A DNA stretch of 64,000 nt from Multifurca ochricompacta (GCA_022496185.1 WTXG01000047.1:1-64000); one strand, 5' to 3'; positions 10,148-18,386 are shown, counted from the first letter of the stretch. Made by a program: numbers and translations. The notes: generated from the sequence alone by a model not told the origin.

Positions 10148-10220
10148 TGTGCAGAGCCAATCTGTGGTGAGTGCAAGGCAAAGTGTTCCCTAGATGGTGA
10201 GAGAGATAGAGAAGGAAAGG
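10148..10220 (-). repeat. GypB2 3' LTR, first piece
   Basis: It starts TGTGCAGAGCCAATCTGTGG, matching the GypB LTR end with CpG sites changed to TpG or CpA. It is interrupted by GypC at 10221 with AAAGG duplicated. Confidence 0.85.
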
Positions 10221-10798
10221 TGTTACGTCCGGTGCGGGACGTTCCACACGACTTGTGTGACAGCGTTCGTTCGTTATCAGATAAAGGACCAATAAGATCC
10301 TTTGGAGTTCGTTTATGAAAGAGTCAAAGTCAAAGAGGCTGCACTCTAAGACAATGTTGAGCGGGAAGTACCAGAAGTACTTAATGAGAGGGTCGAGTCA
10401 GAGCGTTCAAAGGGAAGTCCAGAAGACAAGCACCGATGTATTCAATAAGTCGAGTCTGAGGTCTACAGAGTAGCTACAGCGGACTTATATACGTAATCTA
10501 GTGGGCGTCTACGAGATAAGAACACGGAGTCAAGTGGGCCCGAATATCTGAAAGCGGAGGGCGTAAAGCCTGGCTTCTGATAGGGTATTAAGTAAGTGTC
10601 CGGTCGTATGATAAGAAGATAAGCGATAACAAAGATGGCGGTAGGTAAACATGAACAAGCAAGGAGGTCACGGGGAGGGACGAAGAGCATGTGATGGATC
10701 CCACGATGGGGACGTGATCTGGTAGTGGAGTGTAGGCGGTAGAGAGGGATTGTCGTTAGGCAAGAAAAAGAATACGGGCGAAGACGGGGTTTGTAACA
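10221..10798 (-). repeat. GypC 3' LTR (578 bp)
   Basis: On the minus strand it runs from TGTTACAAACCCCG to GGACGTAACA. It differs from the 5' LTR by two CpG transitions. Confidence 0.95.
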
Positions 10799-10812
10799 TC
10801 ACCCCCTCTTCT
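10799..10812 (-). promoter_or_regulatory. GypC polypurine tract
   Basis: The minus strand reads AGAAGAGGGGGTGA directly before the TGTTACA of the 3' LTR, the plus-strand primer position. Confidence 0.8.
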
Positions 10813-10829
10813 GGTTCTAGCAGACCCGG

Positions 10830-12116
10830 CTAGAAACGACTCGTACCGTCATCATCCTGCACCAGCTCCAGATAATCATCGGCTACATTACTATCGTCCA
10901 TCGTATAGTTCTCTTTGTCCGCATCTTGGGGGCATTGGTGAGTGCGGAGAAACCCGTAAGGGCCACGTTGTCCACATAGGCGGCATAAGTCGTGGACGGG
11001 ACAGTCCAACTCCCGATGTCCTGCATTGTGACGCAGGCACTTGCCACACCATCCAGACGGGTTGCTGATTGTCGGCGCGACTCCTACTCGGCGGAAGATA
11101 CAAAACCTGCTCCAATGCAGGTTGCTGCGACAGTGCCGGCACCACTTGCGATTGAGGGGGCAGTTCCAGCTGATGTGGTACTTACTGTCGCATCTCCAAC
11201 ACGTCTCTCCCCGAGGGTTCTCATGCATGCGCGGCATCTCGAATCGGTTTGGCAGCAGCGTCGGGGCAGCCCCTAGTGATCGCGGTGGGAGGGGTCGGGC
11301 ATAGGTGTCAGCGTACCTCTCCGCGATCGTCTGATATGCATCCCCCTTTTCCAACCTCTTTCGGATCTCTACCAGCTCCTGCTCGATCTGGAACATCCCG
11401 TTGGTCAACCGGGCCATCATCTTGGCATGTTCTTTGTATTGCAGGTTGAGTGTTTTGCGCAGAGTTAGATTCTTCCGCAGCCTCATTACCTCGGCTTTGA
11501 GGCGCGGAAGTCGCATGTCACTCATCACCTCGTCGATGGCAAAGGCCCGGGGATCTTCGGCAGCCAGATGCCCCAGCTGTTCATCAGTCATCGTATGATG
11601 TAGACGACCCGTATACCTTTCCTCCAGATAAACCGGAGCTCCATAAACTGGACCGTCCTTTTTCATGCACCCGGCGACGTCCATTCCTCCGTTGGTGTAA
11701 AAGATGTACTTGGCGATGGCGATGGTTCCGTCGCCCATGGTGATCTCCAGTGGATAGTACGTGGAGGAGTTAGGGTTGTTCAGGAAAAAAGGGAACTCCG
11801 GGACTTCGTCATCCGATTCCATACCCACCAGGTCATTTGGGTGCGGCTCCTCACAGTGTTCGAAGTCATCGTTGGGATTAGGGGATTGGTTCTTGACTCG
11901 AGCTTCGGCGGCCTCGTAGTCAATAGGTGAGGAAGGGCGTGTAGAGGGATGGGCGGAGGGGAAACTCTCGACGACCACGGTAGTGGCGGTGAAGGCGTCG
12001 ACGGCAGCGTTGGCAGCGATGAAAGACATAATGGATTGTATGGTGGTAGGACGTTGCTGGGGGAGCATGTACTGGGGAACTTCAACTGGGGTTTGGGGTC
12101 GCTCCCTTTTAATCAT
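10830..12116 (-). CDS. GypC ORF3: 428-aa zinc-knuckle protein of unknown role
   Basis: The ATG overlaps the pol stop (ATGATTAA), hinting at termination-reinitiation. An N-terminal acidic, Pro/Ser-rich part (1-110) is followed by YYPLEITMGDGTIAIAKYI. A charged helical, possibly coiled-coil stretch (about 200-255) precedes a Cys/His cluster. The cluster holds two perfect CX2CX4HX4C knuckles (residues 306-319 and 326-339), a CX2CX6HX4C (357-372) and a fourth variant (378-395). The tail is acidic. No signal peptide or membrane segment is visible, so it is not envelope-like. I do not recognise the family. GypD carries a decayed homologue. A nucleic-acid-binding accessory role is inference. Confidence 0.85.
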   Translation of the reverse strand: MIKRERPQTPVEVPQYMLPQQRPTTIQSIMSFIAANAAVDAFTATTVVVESFPSAHPSTRPSSPIDYEAAEARVKNQSPNPNDDFEHCEEPHPNDLVGMESDDEVPEFPFFLNNPNSSTYYPLEITMGDGTIAIAKYIFYTNGGMDVAGCMKKDGPVYGAPVYLEERYTGRLHHTMTDEQLGHLAAEDPRAFAIDEVMSDMRLPRLKAEVMRLRKNLTLRKTLNLQYKEHAKMMARLTNGMFQIEQELVEIRKRLEKGDAYQTIAERYADTYARPLPPRSLGAAPTLLPNRFEMPRMHENPRGETCWRCDSKYHISWNCPLNRKWCRHCRSNLHWSRFCIFRRVGVAPTISNPSGWCGKCLRHNAGHRELDCPVHDLCRLCGQRGPYGFLRTHQCPQDADKENYTMDDSNVADDYLELVQDDDGTSRF

Positions 12117-15100
12117 CTTTGGGCGCTTCTGGGTGTCGGGCGTGGAACTCCGAGATAAGGACCGGGGCGAAGATATTCCCGGCTGGCTCCCACGAACTGT
12201 CAGAGTCTGGGAATCCCTTCCACTTGACTAGGTAGTGCATCTTGCGCCCTCGGCCTTTTCTCATTGAGTCTAGAATGCGCTCCACTTCCCACTCCGCTTC
12301 GCCATCGATAAGGTCAGGTGGGGGTCTTGGGAAATTTTCCCCATGAAGGGATGTCTCCTTGTACGGCGTCAGAAGTTTGGCATGGAAGACGGGATGGATC
12401 TTCCATTTGGGTGGCAATCGCAGTTCGTATGACACATCTGACAGCTTCCTTGTGACCTGGAAGGGACCATGGCGTCTAGGCGCTAATTTGGCTGTGGGGT
12501 GTGACGTGTGAATGTTTCTCCCGTCGAGCCAGACCCAGTCATTGGGCTGATAAGGTGTGAACGTGCTTGGCTGCGCAGCTAGGGCCTGCTGTGCTTTTGC
12601 TAGATTTTCATTGGCCGATTGTCGTAAGTCTTCCCACTGATGCATCCGTTGGGTTACCGAAGGAACGTTGATGGGTTTATCCGCCCATGTGGTGCGCGGG
12701 GTCCAGCCCATGATAAGGGAGAAGGGGGTAGCTTTTGTCGTTCCGTTGGGCCATGAGTTGTGTGCAAATTCTGCAGTTGACAGCCACTCTGCCCAGTCGT
12801 TTTGTCGTTCATTACACCAGAACCGAAGATACTGCTCCAACCATTGGTTCGTCCGTTCAGACTGTCCATCTGTCTGTGGATGGTAAGCCGTAGAGATGTT
12901 CTGTGCAATGCCCAGTGTTTTACATAGGGCTCTGGCAAACGTAGATGTAAACCGGGTATCTCTGTCGGATATGATTTTTTTGGGGAGACCATAGTGTCGA
13001 TATACGTGATCCAGGTATAGTCTTGCCACTCCTTCCGCTGTGATCGTTTCATTGCACGGTATGAACAGGGCCGCCTTGGAACAATCATGGTCCGTGATCG
13101 TAAGAATGGTGTCAAAGCCCAGTGACGTGGGTAGTTTAACAATGAAATCCATCGCAATGGTTTGGAAAGGGGTCGACGATATGGGGGTAATGGGATGCAT
13201 TGGCGGGATTTTCGGGTGTGTGTTCACTTTGTTTGCTTGACATGCGGCACATCCTTGCACATAACTTTCAACATCCTTTTTCATGTTGGGCCACCAGTAG
13301 TCGCGTTTGGCGAGGGCATAAGTGTTAGCAATGCCCGGGTGGCCAGCGGAGGGAAGGTCGTGATGAAAATGGATCACCCCCCTCTTAATGTTGTCGCCAC
13401 CGGTGACAACGAGTCGATCTCCATCTTTCCACCATAAGCCGTTGACTTCTTTCAAATTGTGCGCATCGGCCCATGAGCGGCATAATTCCTGGTTCATGTT
13501 CTGTGACACTTGGGCCCATAGGTCCATGTCGTGGAGGCTGACTATGGCGGTCTTCGCGAACACTTCCTCGGGCAGAACAATAACGTCATTATTGTCATCC
13601 TCACCGGTGTGCATGTCCGGCCTTCGTGACAGTGCATCTGCTCTCGCATTTTGACTTCCTGCGATGTGTTTCAGGGTAAAATTGTACTCTTCAAGTTCCA
13701 AAACCTCTCGCGCTACGCGTCGGCTGATTTTGTGGGGCTCCTTCCAATACAGCAAGTTGGAATGGTCAGTGTAGATGATGGTTTGGTGGGGAGTTCCTGC
13801 TAGATAGGGCCTCCAGTGTCGCAAAGCCTTGACAATGGCTAGAAGCTCTCTATCCCAGATGTCATAATTTCGTTCTGCCGGTGAGAAGGTTTCAGAGTAA
13901 TATGCCACTGGGTGAAGTATTTGCGTGGCATCTCTTTGGTACAGCACTGCTCCGTTTGCGAAGTGAGAGGCGTCTACTTCTAGTTCGAAGGGGCGGCTCA
14001 GGTCAGGTTGAATGAGTACTGGCTCTGAGCCGACAATGTTTCTGATTTGCTCAAATGCCTGTTGCTGCGCAGCCTCCCAATGCCATGGTACGTCCTTTTT
14101 CAAGAGATCGTTCAATGGTCGTGCGACGCCGGAAAATCCCTTGACAAAGCGTCGGTAGAAGTTGCAGAATCCAATGAATGATCGGACATCCTTGACACAG
14201 GTCGGTACAGGCCATTCTCGAATGCCTTGCACTTTGATGGGATCCATGCGTACTTGTCCTTCCTCTAGAATGACTCCTAGGTACTCAACACTGCGTTGTT
14301 CGAAAGAGCATTTTGCAGGTTTGAGGTACAGGTCGTGCTCTTGGAGTATATCTAACACTTGATGTACACGGTCTCGGTGGTGATCTAGGTTGTCTGGGGT
14401 GGCCACCAATATGTCGTCCATATAGACTACTACTTCTCCAGTAAGAATGAGGTCGCGGAAGATGTGGTTCATCATGGCTTGAAACGTCGCTGGTGAATTT
14501 GTAAGGCCAAAGAACATGACATTTGGTTCAAACAATCCTTGATTTGTTTTGAACGCCGCTTTGCACTGATCACCTTCCTTGATCCTGACGTTATTGTACC
14601 CCCACCGCACGTCCATTTTCGAGAAGAGGGACTTATCCCTCATGGTGTCTATGAGCTCGGAGATGAGCGGCAGGGGGTAGGCATTTTTCACCGTGTGAGC
14701 GTTAATTCGTCGATAATCCTGGACTGGTCGCAGCTTGCCGTCCTTTTTCTTGATGAAGAAGAAGGGTGAGGCGTACTGTGACTTGGATGGGCGAATGTAC
14801 CCCTTCGCCAAATGTTCTTGGAGGAACTCTGTCAATGCCACCTGCTCGGACTGGGATAGCGGGTAGATTTTGCAGTCGATTGCTGCTGGCGTGTCGGGGA
14901 GCAGGTCTATGGCGTGATCCCAGGGTCGAGAGGGTGGGAATCGCTGCGACTCTTCTTCTGAGAACACCTTCCAATGTCGGTGATAGGTGTGCGGTACTAT
15001 ATCGTTATAAGTCTTCTCTGCTTGCCCTTGTATTGCCTTCTGGGCCAACTCTGAAGCCTTTGTGGCATAACAGTGACCTGGGTCTTCTTTGCCGGTATCT

Positions 15101-15591
15101 GCATCTCTGGTCGCCCCGTGTCTGATTGCATAATCGTAGCCTCTCGACGTAATGATGGTGGGGTATGAATCCTTATCCATTGTTGCATCGGCCCAATTGA
15201 TCCTGGGTTCGAATGCAGCAAGCCATGGGTACCCCAAAATGAGGTCTTCGTCCCCCAAGTCGGTGATCAGAAAGCGGATGACTTTTGTTATTTCCCCGAC
15301 TTGGACATTTAGGTCGGTGTAGTGTGTAATTCTTCCAGCACGGTTAGCAGTTCCGTCAATATTCCAGATGTTTTTCTCTTGGGGAAGAGCCTGCTTCCCT
15401 AGTCCCAAAGTTTTGATCATCCTTGGACTGATAAAGTTGTCCGTGGCTCCAGAGTCCACTAAGATGTCTCGATCGGCCGTCCTCTGTGTAGTCTCGAAAT
15501 GAACTGGTATTTTTAATGATTTGAACCGACTAGTATACACAGAGGTAACATGGAGTGCTCTTGCCCAGGCCGACGGGGTAGAGCTTATCAA
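12109..15591 (-). CDS. GypC Pol: protease, RT, RNase H, integrase, chromodomain
   Basis: This 1160-residue frame has no stop. Protease carries ILVDSGATDNF with Asp46. RT has the [19 protein letters not shown] block and YMDD at 390-393. RNase H shows Asp540, Glu582 and Asp609. The integrase has an HHCC finger (HHDLPSAGH ... CAAC, about 743-784) and the DDE triad Asp815, Asp876, Glu912 with 35 residues between the last two. A chromodomain (EWEVERIL ... YLVKWKGFPDSDSSWEP, about 1100-1150) closes it. It is expressed from gag by -1 frameshift. Its stop overlaps the start of ORF3 by eight bases. Confidence 0.96.
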   Translation of the reverse strand: MISSTPSAWARALHVTSVYTSRFKSLKIPVHFETTQRTADRDILVDSGATDNFISPRMIKTLGLGKQALPQEKNIWNIDGTANRAGRITHYTDLNVQVGEITKVIRFLITDLGDEDLILGYPWLAAFEPRINWADATMDKDSYPTIITSRGYDYAIRHGATRDADTGKEDPGHCYATKASELAQKAIQGQAEKTYNDIVPHTYHRHWKVFSEEESQRFPPSRPWDHAIDLLPDTPAAIDCKIYPLSQSEQVALTEFLQEHLAKGYIRPSKSQYASPFFFIKKKDGKLRPVQDYRRINAHTVKNAYPLPLISELIDTMRDKSLFSKMDVRWGYNNVRIKEGDQCKAAFKTNQGLFEPNVMFFGLTNSPATFQAMMNHIFRDLILTGEVVVYMDDILVATPDNLDHHRDRVHQVLDILQEHDLYLKPAKCSFEQRSVEYLGVILEEGQVRMDPIKVQGIREWPVPTCVKDVRSFIGFCNFYRRFVKGFSGVARPLNDLLKKDVPWHWEAAQQQAFEQIRNIVGSEPVLIQPDLSRPFELEVDASHFANGAVLYQRDATQILHPVAYYSETFSPAERNYDIWDRELLAIVKALRHWRPYLAGTPHQTIIYTDHSNLLYWKEPHKISRRVAREVLELEEYNFTLKHIAGSQNARADALSRRPDMHTGEDDNNDVIVLPEEVFAKTAIVSLHDMDLWAQVSQNMNQELCRSWADAHNLKEVNGLWWKDGDRLVVTGGDNIKRGVIHFHHDLPSAGHPGIANTYALAKRDYWWPNMKKDVESYVQGCAACQANKVNTHPKIPPMHPITPISSTPFQTIAMDFIVKLPTSLGFDTILTITDHDCSKAALFIPCNETITAEGVARLYLDHVYRHYGLPKKIISDRDTRFTSTFARALCKTLGIAQNISTAYHPQTDGQSERTNQWLEQYLRFWCNERQNDWAEWLSTAEFAHNSWPNGTTKATPFSLIMGWTPRTTWADKPINVPSVTQRMHQWEDLRQSANENLAKAQQALAAQPSTFTPYQPNDWVWLDGRNIHTSHPTAKLAPRRHGPFQVTRKLSDVSYELRLPPKWKIHPVFHAKLLTPYKETSLHGENFPRPPPDLIDGEAEWEVERILDSMRKGRGRKMHYLVKWKGFPDSDSSWEPAGNIFAPVLISEFHARHPEAPKDD

Positions 15592-15600
15592 AAATCCTTC
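15586..15600 (-). promoter_or_regulatory. Gag-pol -1 frameshift site
   Basis: The minus strand reads GGATTTTTGATAA. Gag terminates GAT-TTT-TGA and pol continues in -1 as TTT-TTG-ATA. The same GGATTTTTGA lies at the gag/pol border of GypD2 (about 47122). Confidence 0.55.
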
Positions 15601-17105
15601 TTTGCGAATGCCTTCTCCACCAGGAGGGCTCGCACTTCCTCACTCTCCTTCATCATGCCTGCCCATATGTCCTGGGCCTTCTCTTCCTTAGTCCGCTTGT
15701 CTACAGTTGGTGGGTTGTTGTTGACGGGGGCTGTTGGTGTTGCGTTTGCTGCCGCAACCCGTACTCCCTTCTTTGGACAGTCTCGGGACATATGCCCCTG
15801 TCCTTTACAGCGAAAACACCTTCCTTCCTTCATCAGTGTCTGCCGTTCGTCTTCTGTGAGCGTGACTCTTGCCCTGACTCTATCGGCTGAGGTATCCATA
15901 GCATTGGGGTCCCTCTGAGTGGTGTGCGCTGGTTTGACTCCAAACGCGGCCTTCCACTGTTCTCGAGTTTTTCCTTTCTTGGTGTCGACTCCGAATCGTG
16001 TTTGGAAGTCGAGATAGTCCTGCTGCTGTCGTCGAGCAGCATCGACCCATTCGTCCCAGTCATGAGGGTGATGGAACTGAATGATATTTTTAACCAGTGG
16101 GTTCGGCAATCCTTGGGAGAAGAGGTCCAGGGTTGCCTCTTCATCTGTATCATAACCGGCCCTGTTGGCCAAACTTCTGAACTTTGCTACGTAGGCGTCC
16201 AGCTCTCCTTTCTCCATTTTCAGAGTTTTTAACTCTCGGGCTGCCTTCTGCTTGGCCTGCCCGTCCGTGAACGCGTCTTTGAACCTCTGGGCGATAGTTT
16301 CCCAGAGGCCTTCGCTAGTGGTACGACGGCCACTCTCAATTTGTTCGTTCAGCCATTCCAGCTGTTCCATCGTCCAGTCGTCTACTGCCTCTCCTCGAAT
16401 TAATGACAGAAAGAGGTTGGCGCGCTGGAAGGGGTTGATGATTTGGGGAACATCGTGGTTAAAGTTCTTGAAGGTGGTGAACTCTAACATGAACTTTTTA
16501 CTTTGTGATCGGTCCCCTGCGAATGTTTGTGGTAGTACGCCTGATAGACGTCCTGACGGTGGGGGAATGTTCGGGGGCAGCATGGCTGGGGGTGGTGGCG
16601 CGGGGGGAGCTGGGTCTGGGAGCTGGGCGGCAATGGTGGACATTCCTTGGTGAAACGGGGTGACAGTGTCGGTAGATTGTATGGAGATCTGGGGAGTTGT
16701 CAAAGCAGGGGCTCTGGACGTGGCAACTCCGGGTGCAACTGGGGTGGTAGTCGATACTAATACCAGTGCTTCTTCACTATGTTCTTCTACGTACTCTTCT
16801 GGTTCAGAGTCCGTGACGATGGCCGGGGGATTTTCTCTCCACGGTCCTAGTCCAAATTCAGGTGGGGCGGGTCCTGTAGTAACCCAAGAGTGTCGGCTAT
16901 CCGAGTATCGGATACGATACCAAACTCTCTTTTCTTCGTCGTATTCTACCGGTTGGTATCTTCCGTCGTGATAGACGTAGTATCCAAACTCGGACTCAAA
17001 ATCTTTCCAGGTGGCAGAGCCAAGTACTTGCTGTGAAAGATTATGCTCCTCTCGACGTTCGATGAGTTCTTCTTTAAACAAGGTCTGACTGCGGCTGGAA
17101 GCCAC
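15588..17105 (-). CDS. GypC Gag (about 505 aa)
   Basis: This is the structural protein of the virus-like particle. After a region with YYVYHDGRYQPVEYDEEKR and a Pro-rich linker comes the retrotransposon-gag core (LSGVLPQTFAGDRSQSKKFM through VDAARRQQQDYLDFQ). A CCHC zinc knuckle CFRCKGQGHMSRDC lies near residue 430, and the tail ends KAFAKKDF. No ATG exists in this frame at the expected place: the frame opens on GTG at 17105, while the overlapping ATG is out of frame. GypD2 has ATGGCT there, so the start looks damaged by a TG insertion. The stop TGA overlaps the -1 pol frame. Confidence 0.9.
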   Translation of the reverse strand: MASSRSQTLFKEELIERREEHNLSQQVLGSATWKDFESEFGYYVYHDGRYQPVEYDEEKRVWYRIRYSDSRHSWVTTGPAPPEFGLGPWRENPPAIVTDSEPEEYVEEHSEEALVLVSTTTPVAPGVATSRAPALTTPQISIQSTDTVTPFHQGMSTIAAQLPDPAPPAPPPPAMLPPNIPPPSGRLSGVLPQTFAGDRSQSKKFMLEFTTFKNFNHDVPQIINPFQRANLFLSLIRGEAVDDWTMEQLEWLNEQIESGRRTTSEGLWETIAQRFKDAFTDGQAKQKAARELKTLKMEKGELDAYVAKFRSLANRAGYDTDEEATLDLFSQGLPNPLVKNIIQFHHPHDWDEWVDAARRQQQDYLDFQTRFGVDTKKGKTREQWKAAFGVKPAHTTQRDPNAMDTSADRVRARVTLTEDERQTLMKEGRCFRCKGQGHMSRDCPKKGVRVAAANATPTAPVNNNPPTVDKRTKEEKAQDIWAGMMKESEEVRALLVEKAFAKKDF

Positions 17106-17111
17106 ATTGAG

Positions 17112-17122
17112 AGACTCGACTT
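17112..17122 (-). promoter_or_regulatory. GypC primer-binding site, self-priming type
   Basis: Two bases inside the 5' LTR the minus strand reads AAGTCGAGTCT. This is complementary over 11 nt to the presumed 5' end of the element's own RNA. Tf1 and related chromoviruses prime reverse transcription this way instead of with a tRNA. Confidence 0.75.
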
Positions 17123-17124
17123 GA

Positions 17125-17702
17125 TGTTACGTCCGGTGCGGGACGTTCCACACGACTTGTGTGACAGCGTTCATTCGTTATCAGATAAAGGACCAATAAG
17201 ATCCTTTGGAGTTCGTTTATGAAAGAGTCAAAGTCAAAGAGGCTGCACTCTAAGACAATGTTGAGCGGGAAGTACCAGAAGTACTTAATGAGAGGGTCGA
17301 GTCAGAGCGTTCAAAGGGAAGTCCAGAAGACAAGCACCGATGTATTCAATAAGTCGAGTCTGAGGTCTACAGAGTAGCTACAGTGGACTTATATACGTAA
17401 TCTAGTGGGCGTCTACGAGATAAGAACACGGAGTCAAGTGGGCCCGAATATCTGAAAGCGGAGGGCGTAAAGCCTGGCTTCTGATAGGGTATTAAGTAAG
17501 TGTCCGGTCGTATGATAAGAAGATAAGCGATAACAAAGATGGCGGTAGGTAAACATGAACAAGCAAGGAGGTCACGGGGAGGGACGAAGAGCATGTGATG
17601 GATCCCACGATGGGGACGTGATCTGGTAGTGGAGTGTAGGCGGTAGAGAGGGATTGTCGTTAGGCAAGAAAAAGAATACGGGCGAAGACGGGGTTTGTAA
17701 CA
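17125..17702 (-). repeat. GypC 5' LTR (578 bp)
   Basis: This is the promoter LTR of the minus-strand element. It carries the TATA box and the 11-nt sequence that reappears as the PBS complement. Confidence 0.95.
17351..17395 (-). promoter_or_regulatory. GypC core promoter and inferred RNA start
   Basis: TATATAAG (17388-17395, minus strand) is followed 26 nt later by AGACTCGACTT (17361-17351), a sensible start distance. The latter is the exact complement of the primer-binding site, so the start is doubly supported. Confidence 0.7.
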
Positions 17703-17890
17703 AAAGGAGAGAACACACCCTTTGAGCTAACTGATCAAATGCAGACGTAATGTGCATGAACTGAGATAATTGCTGCTTGTAGGTTCCATTTGACCTGTGC
17801 GTGTATGTCATTGAGAAGTTCTTTTCAGCACAAAGAAAAAGAGAGAGAGAGAGAGAGCTAGATTGCGTGTTCGCTGGACTACTACAAGCA
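17703..17890 (-). repeat. GypB2 3' LTR, second piece
   Basis: This continues the old LTR after GypC (compare GypB about 8455-8600: ggttcc, ttgacct, gaagttctt, ctactacaagca). It contains a GA microsatellite near 17840 and is cut by Cop1 with AAGCA duplicated. Confidence 0.8.
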
Positions 17891-18386
17891 TGTTGACACG
17901 GCATGTGTCTTGAGGTGCTTCAGGCATCTGGGTTAGGGTCTAAGCTGTGCAAGATTAGATTAGATAAAGATTCGGAGTCTCGGACTTTTTACTATATCAT
18001 TATTACTTTCTTTCTTGCGATGCGCAGCAGCTGACTGATATACCTTAGTAATCCTGTGTAGCATGTGATATCTCACTGGCCAATGGCCTTAGTCCCTCAG
18101 TAGTACATTCTAGCGTATTCCATTGCGCACAGACCATCCCTTGAGGTGTATATAAGGGTGTCTGTTTCGTCTCTTACACTTCAGAGTTTTCTTCTCCTCT
18201 GAAGTGTAAGTCCTTCCTACTCTACTTACTACTTTACCTTTGACTAACCATCTCTTGTAGATAACTTGTCCTTTTAGGTGTGTAGTATAGTATAATAGAG
18301 TTTTCTTCTCCTCTGAAGTATAACTTGTCCTTTTAGCCTTATACACTAACCACAGTCAGTATCACTGCACACATGCCTGTTTATCA
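17891..18386 (+). repeat. Cop1 5' LTR (496 bp)
   Basis: It contains TATATAAG at 18149-18156 and the intron-bearing and intronless leader units. It differs from the 3' LTR at about seven positions by eye. Confidence 0.95.
18173..18336 (+). promoter_or_regulatory. Cop1 5' LTR leader: hairpin, intron-bearing unit, then intronless unit
   Basis: The hairpin CTTACACTTCAGAG / CTCTGAAGTGTAAG (18173-18210) has a perfect 14-bp stem and contains the 5' splice site. Unit 1 is exon 18183-18205, intron 18206-18260 (GTAAGT, GACTAAC, TTGTAG; 55 nt) and exon 18261-18277. After a 19-nt spacer, unit 2 (18297-18336) repeats both exon parts joined exactly, without the intron. Confidence 0.85.

Larger units (their letters stand above)
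10221..17702 (-). mobile_element. GypC: nearly intact chromovirus with three ORFs (7482 bp)
   Basis: Two 578-bp LTRs differ at only two sites, and a perfect 5-bp duplication AAAGG (10216-10220, 17703-17707) marks a recent insertion into the GypB2 LTR. On the minus strand the order is 5' LTR, self-priming PBS, gag, pol, a third ORF, polypurine tract, 3' LTR. Pol has all catalytic residues and no stop. The only visible defect is the gag start. It is the best candidate here for a currently mobile element. Confidence 0.95.

Noticed and set aside
10463..10690. 75-aa ORF in the GypC LTR, repeated at 17367-17594 and partly at 30419-30622
   Set aside because: It lies in the LTR promoter/R region over the TATA box; conservation is explained by LTR homology.
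17833..17860. GA microsatellite as a regulatory element
   Set aside because: It is a short simple repeat within a decayed LTR piece and absent from the younger GypB LTR.
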